Positions 63,172 to 64,000 of a stretch of 64,000 bases of DNA are shown piece after piece. The notes beneath the pieces are model-generated. The model did not search any database. It worked only from the letters and a program-made list of their open reading frames with translations, and had not been told where the DNA came from. Position 1 is the stretch's first letter. Each line of letters starts with the position of its first letter. A program made the position numbers and the translations under genes. The stretch is from Citromicrobium sp. UBA3494 (lineage in GTDB: Bacteria; Pseudomonadota; Alphaproteobacteria; Sphingomonadales; Sphingomonadaceae), in the NCBI GenBank assembly GCA_002377695.1, contig DFQH01000006.1:62001-126000 (forward strand), given 5' to 3'.

Positions 63172-63879
63172 TCACCCCGTCGAGGCGCGGCCCGTTTCGC
63201 ACAGCGCCTGCGCCACGCAGTTTGCGCAATCGAGGCTGCCAGGGCGGCACCAGGTCTGCCCGACCTTTTTCATCAGCAGGTGATGCTCGTCGTAATCCGC
63301 CGCGCTCCATTCGGGCGGCATGGCGGGCATGATCGCGGCATGGGCGCGTGCGGTGTCGGCCTTCGACGGCACCAGCCCCATGCGCTGGAGGATACGGCGA
63401 TGGTGCGAATCGAGAACCAGCACCGCCCGGTCGAACGTTGAGGCATTCATCACCCCCGCCGCGATCTTGCGGCCGATGCCGGGCAACTGCTCCAGCCAGT
63501 CCATCGCAGCTTGCGTGTCCATCGCTTCGAGGTGCGACAGGTCCACCGCGCCGCGGCGGGCGACCAGATCGGTGAGGCAGGCTTTCAACCGATCGGCCGC
63601 CATGTTGGGATAGGTTTGCGAGCTCAGGTCTGCCTGAAGATTGTCGAGCGCGGCCTGCGCCACCGCCTCCCAGCTACCATATTTCGCCAGCAGGCTGTCG
63701 GTCGCCTCGTTGGAGATTTCCGACTTCGTGCGCGCCCCGATCACGCCCTGCACCAGCACCCATTCCGGCGCGCGGCGCTCCCTCGGTGCGCGCTCTATGC
63801 GCCCGAAGCGCTGGACCAGCAGGGGCTGAAGCCGCCGGAGCGTTTCGGTGCGCGGGTCCTCGCCGAGGGGAAGCTGCAT
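63172..63879 (-). CDS. Endonuclease III-like DNA glycosylase with a 4Fe-4S cluster
   Basis: A 235-aa protein of the HhH-GPD superfamily. The helix-hairpin-helix with the catalytic Lys is QLPGIGRKIAAGVM, the Asp is in VLVLDSHHRRIL, and the iron-sulphur loop CRPGSLDCANCVAQALC has the exact Cx6Cx2Cx5C spacing. It should excise damaged bases and nick DNA. Housekeeping Nth orthologues are usually closer to E. coli; this one is a paralogue with a longer C-terminus and unusual HHRR context. The ATG at 63879 is chosen over 63915. Confidence 0.88.
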   Translation of the reverse strand: MQLPLGEDPRTETLRRLQPLLVQRFGRIERAPRERRAPEWVLVQGVIGARTKSEISNEATDSLLAKYGSWEAVAQAALDNLQADLSSQTYPNMAADRLKACLTDLVARRGAVDLSHLEAMDTQAAMDWLEQLPGIGRKIAAGVMNASTFDRAVLVLDSHHRRILQRMGLVPSKADTARAHAAIMPAMPPEWSAADYDEHHLLMKKVGQTWCRPGSLDCANCVAQALCETGRASTG

Positions 63880-63934
63880 CGTTCCGGCATAGGCCGGGCT
63901 GCGCGAATACGGCAAGCATCCTCGCGCGCGATGG

Positions 63935-64000
63935 TCAGCCGCCCACGCCCGTCTTGGCGACGATCTGTCGGGCGACGAGCCACGAGATCGGAATGGCGAG
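63935..64000 (-). CDS. C-terminal fragment of an unidentified protein
   Basis: The last 21 residues (LAIPISWLVARQIVAKTGVGG, then stop) of a minus-strand gene that continues beyond the right edge. The hydrophobic, basic end could be part of a membrane helix. Too little is visible to assign a family. Confidence 0.55.
   Translation of the reverse strand, partial: LAIPISWLVARQIVAKTGVGG

Noticed and set aside
1..64000. Search for CRISPR arrays, insertion sequences, integrases and rRNA
   Set aside because: No regularly spaced repeats, transposase or integrase motifs, or rRNA-like segments were seen. The single tRNA is not flanked by an integrase or by a duplicated 3' end.

Overview
The window is high-GC chromosomal DNA of an alphaproteobacterium, most likely order Sphingomonadales and probably family Erythrobacteraceae (Erythrobacter, Altererythrobacter or a relative). 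This is inferred from the abundance of TonB-dependent receptors, type-B carboxylesterases and Tat leaders, from MFS_2-type symporters beside CoA-ester catabolism genes, and from codon use with G or C at nearly every third position. No rRNA, CRISPR array, transposase or integrase was seen. One tRNA, tRNA-Gly(GCC), is present.

Region 1 (1-14.4 kb) is a beta-oxidation-type locus. A plus-strand run encodes two MelB-like symporters, two acyl-CoA dehydrogenases and a third MFS permease. It converges on a minus-strand run of thiolase, acyl-CoA ligase and a regulator with two TetR modules. Divergent from the thiolase are a serine beta-lactamase-fold esterase and a FadJ-type hydratase/3-hydroxyacyl-CoA dehydrogenase. 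The second dehydrogenase seems to lack the catalytic glutamate, as in the heteromeric enzymes of sterol side-chain breakdown.

Region 2 (14.4-37 kb) is an ester-catabolism island. It holds five type-B carboxylesterases (two Sec-exported, two lipoproteins, one with a Tat leader), two large TonB-dependent receptors, a PrpD-like protein and a DapA-like aldolase that both carry Tat-like leaders, an amidohydrolase, a TesB thioesterase, a VOC protein, an alpha/beta hydrolase and three TetR-type regulators. Three divergent intergenic regions share an exact motif, ATTGGTT-N4-TGTCA, which suggests one regulon covering about eight of these genes. The TesB gene appears to start at ATC.

Region 3 (37-49 kb) is mostly core: a saccharopine-dehydrogenase-like reductase, DoxX, a ZnuD-like receptor with a His/Glu-rich loop and a paired direct repeat upstream, tRNA-Gly, a CnoX-like thioredoxin, a LON-domain protein, MarC, the yggT-folD-lipoprotein operon, argB and small envelope proteins. 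Two near-identical 31-bp repeats lie 10 kb apart in opposite orientation.

Region 4 (49-51.3 kb) is a small accessory patch: a nuclease-fold protein, a 67-aa ORF, an SEC-C gene broken by two 1-base frameshifts, and a lower-GC pentapeptide-repeat protein with a hydrophobic tail.

Region 5 (51.3-64 kb) is core again: class Ia ribonucleotide reductase (nrdB and nrdA, about 1.4 kb apart), nadB, a diguanylate cyclase, an ABC ATPase, a zf-CHCC protein, DUF924, a YrhK-like protein and an endonuclease III-like glycosylase. A minus-strand gene is cut by the right edge.
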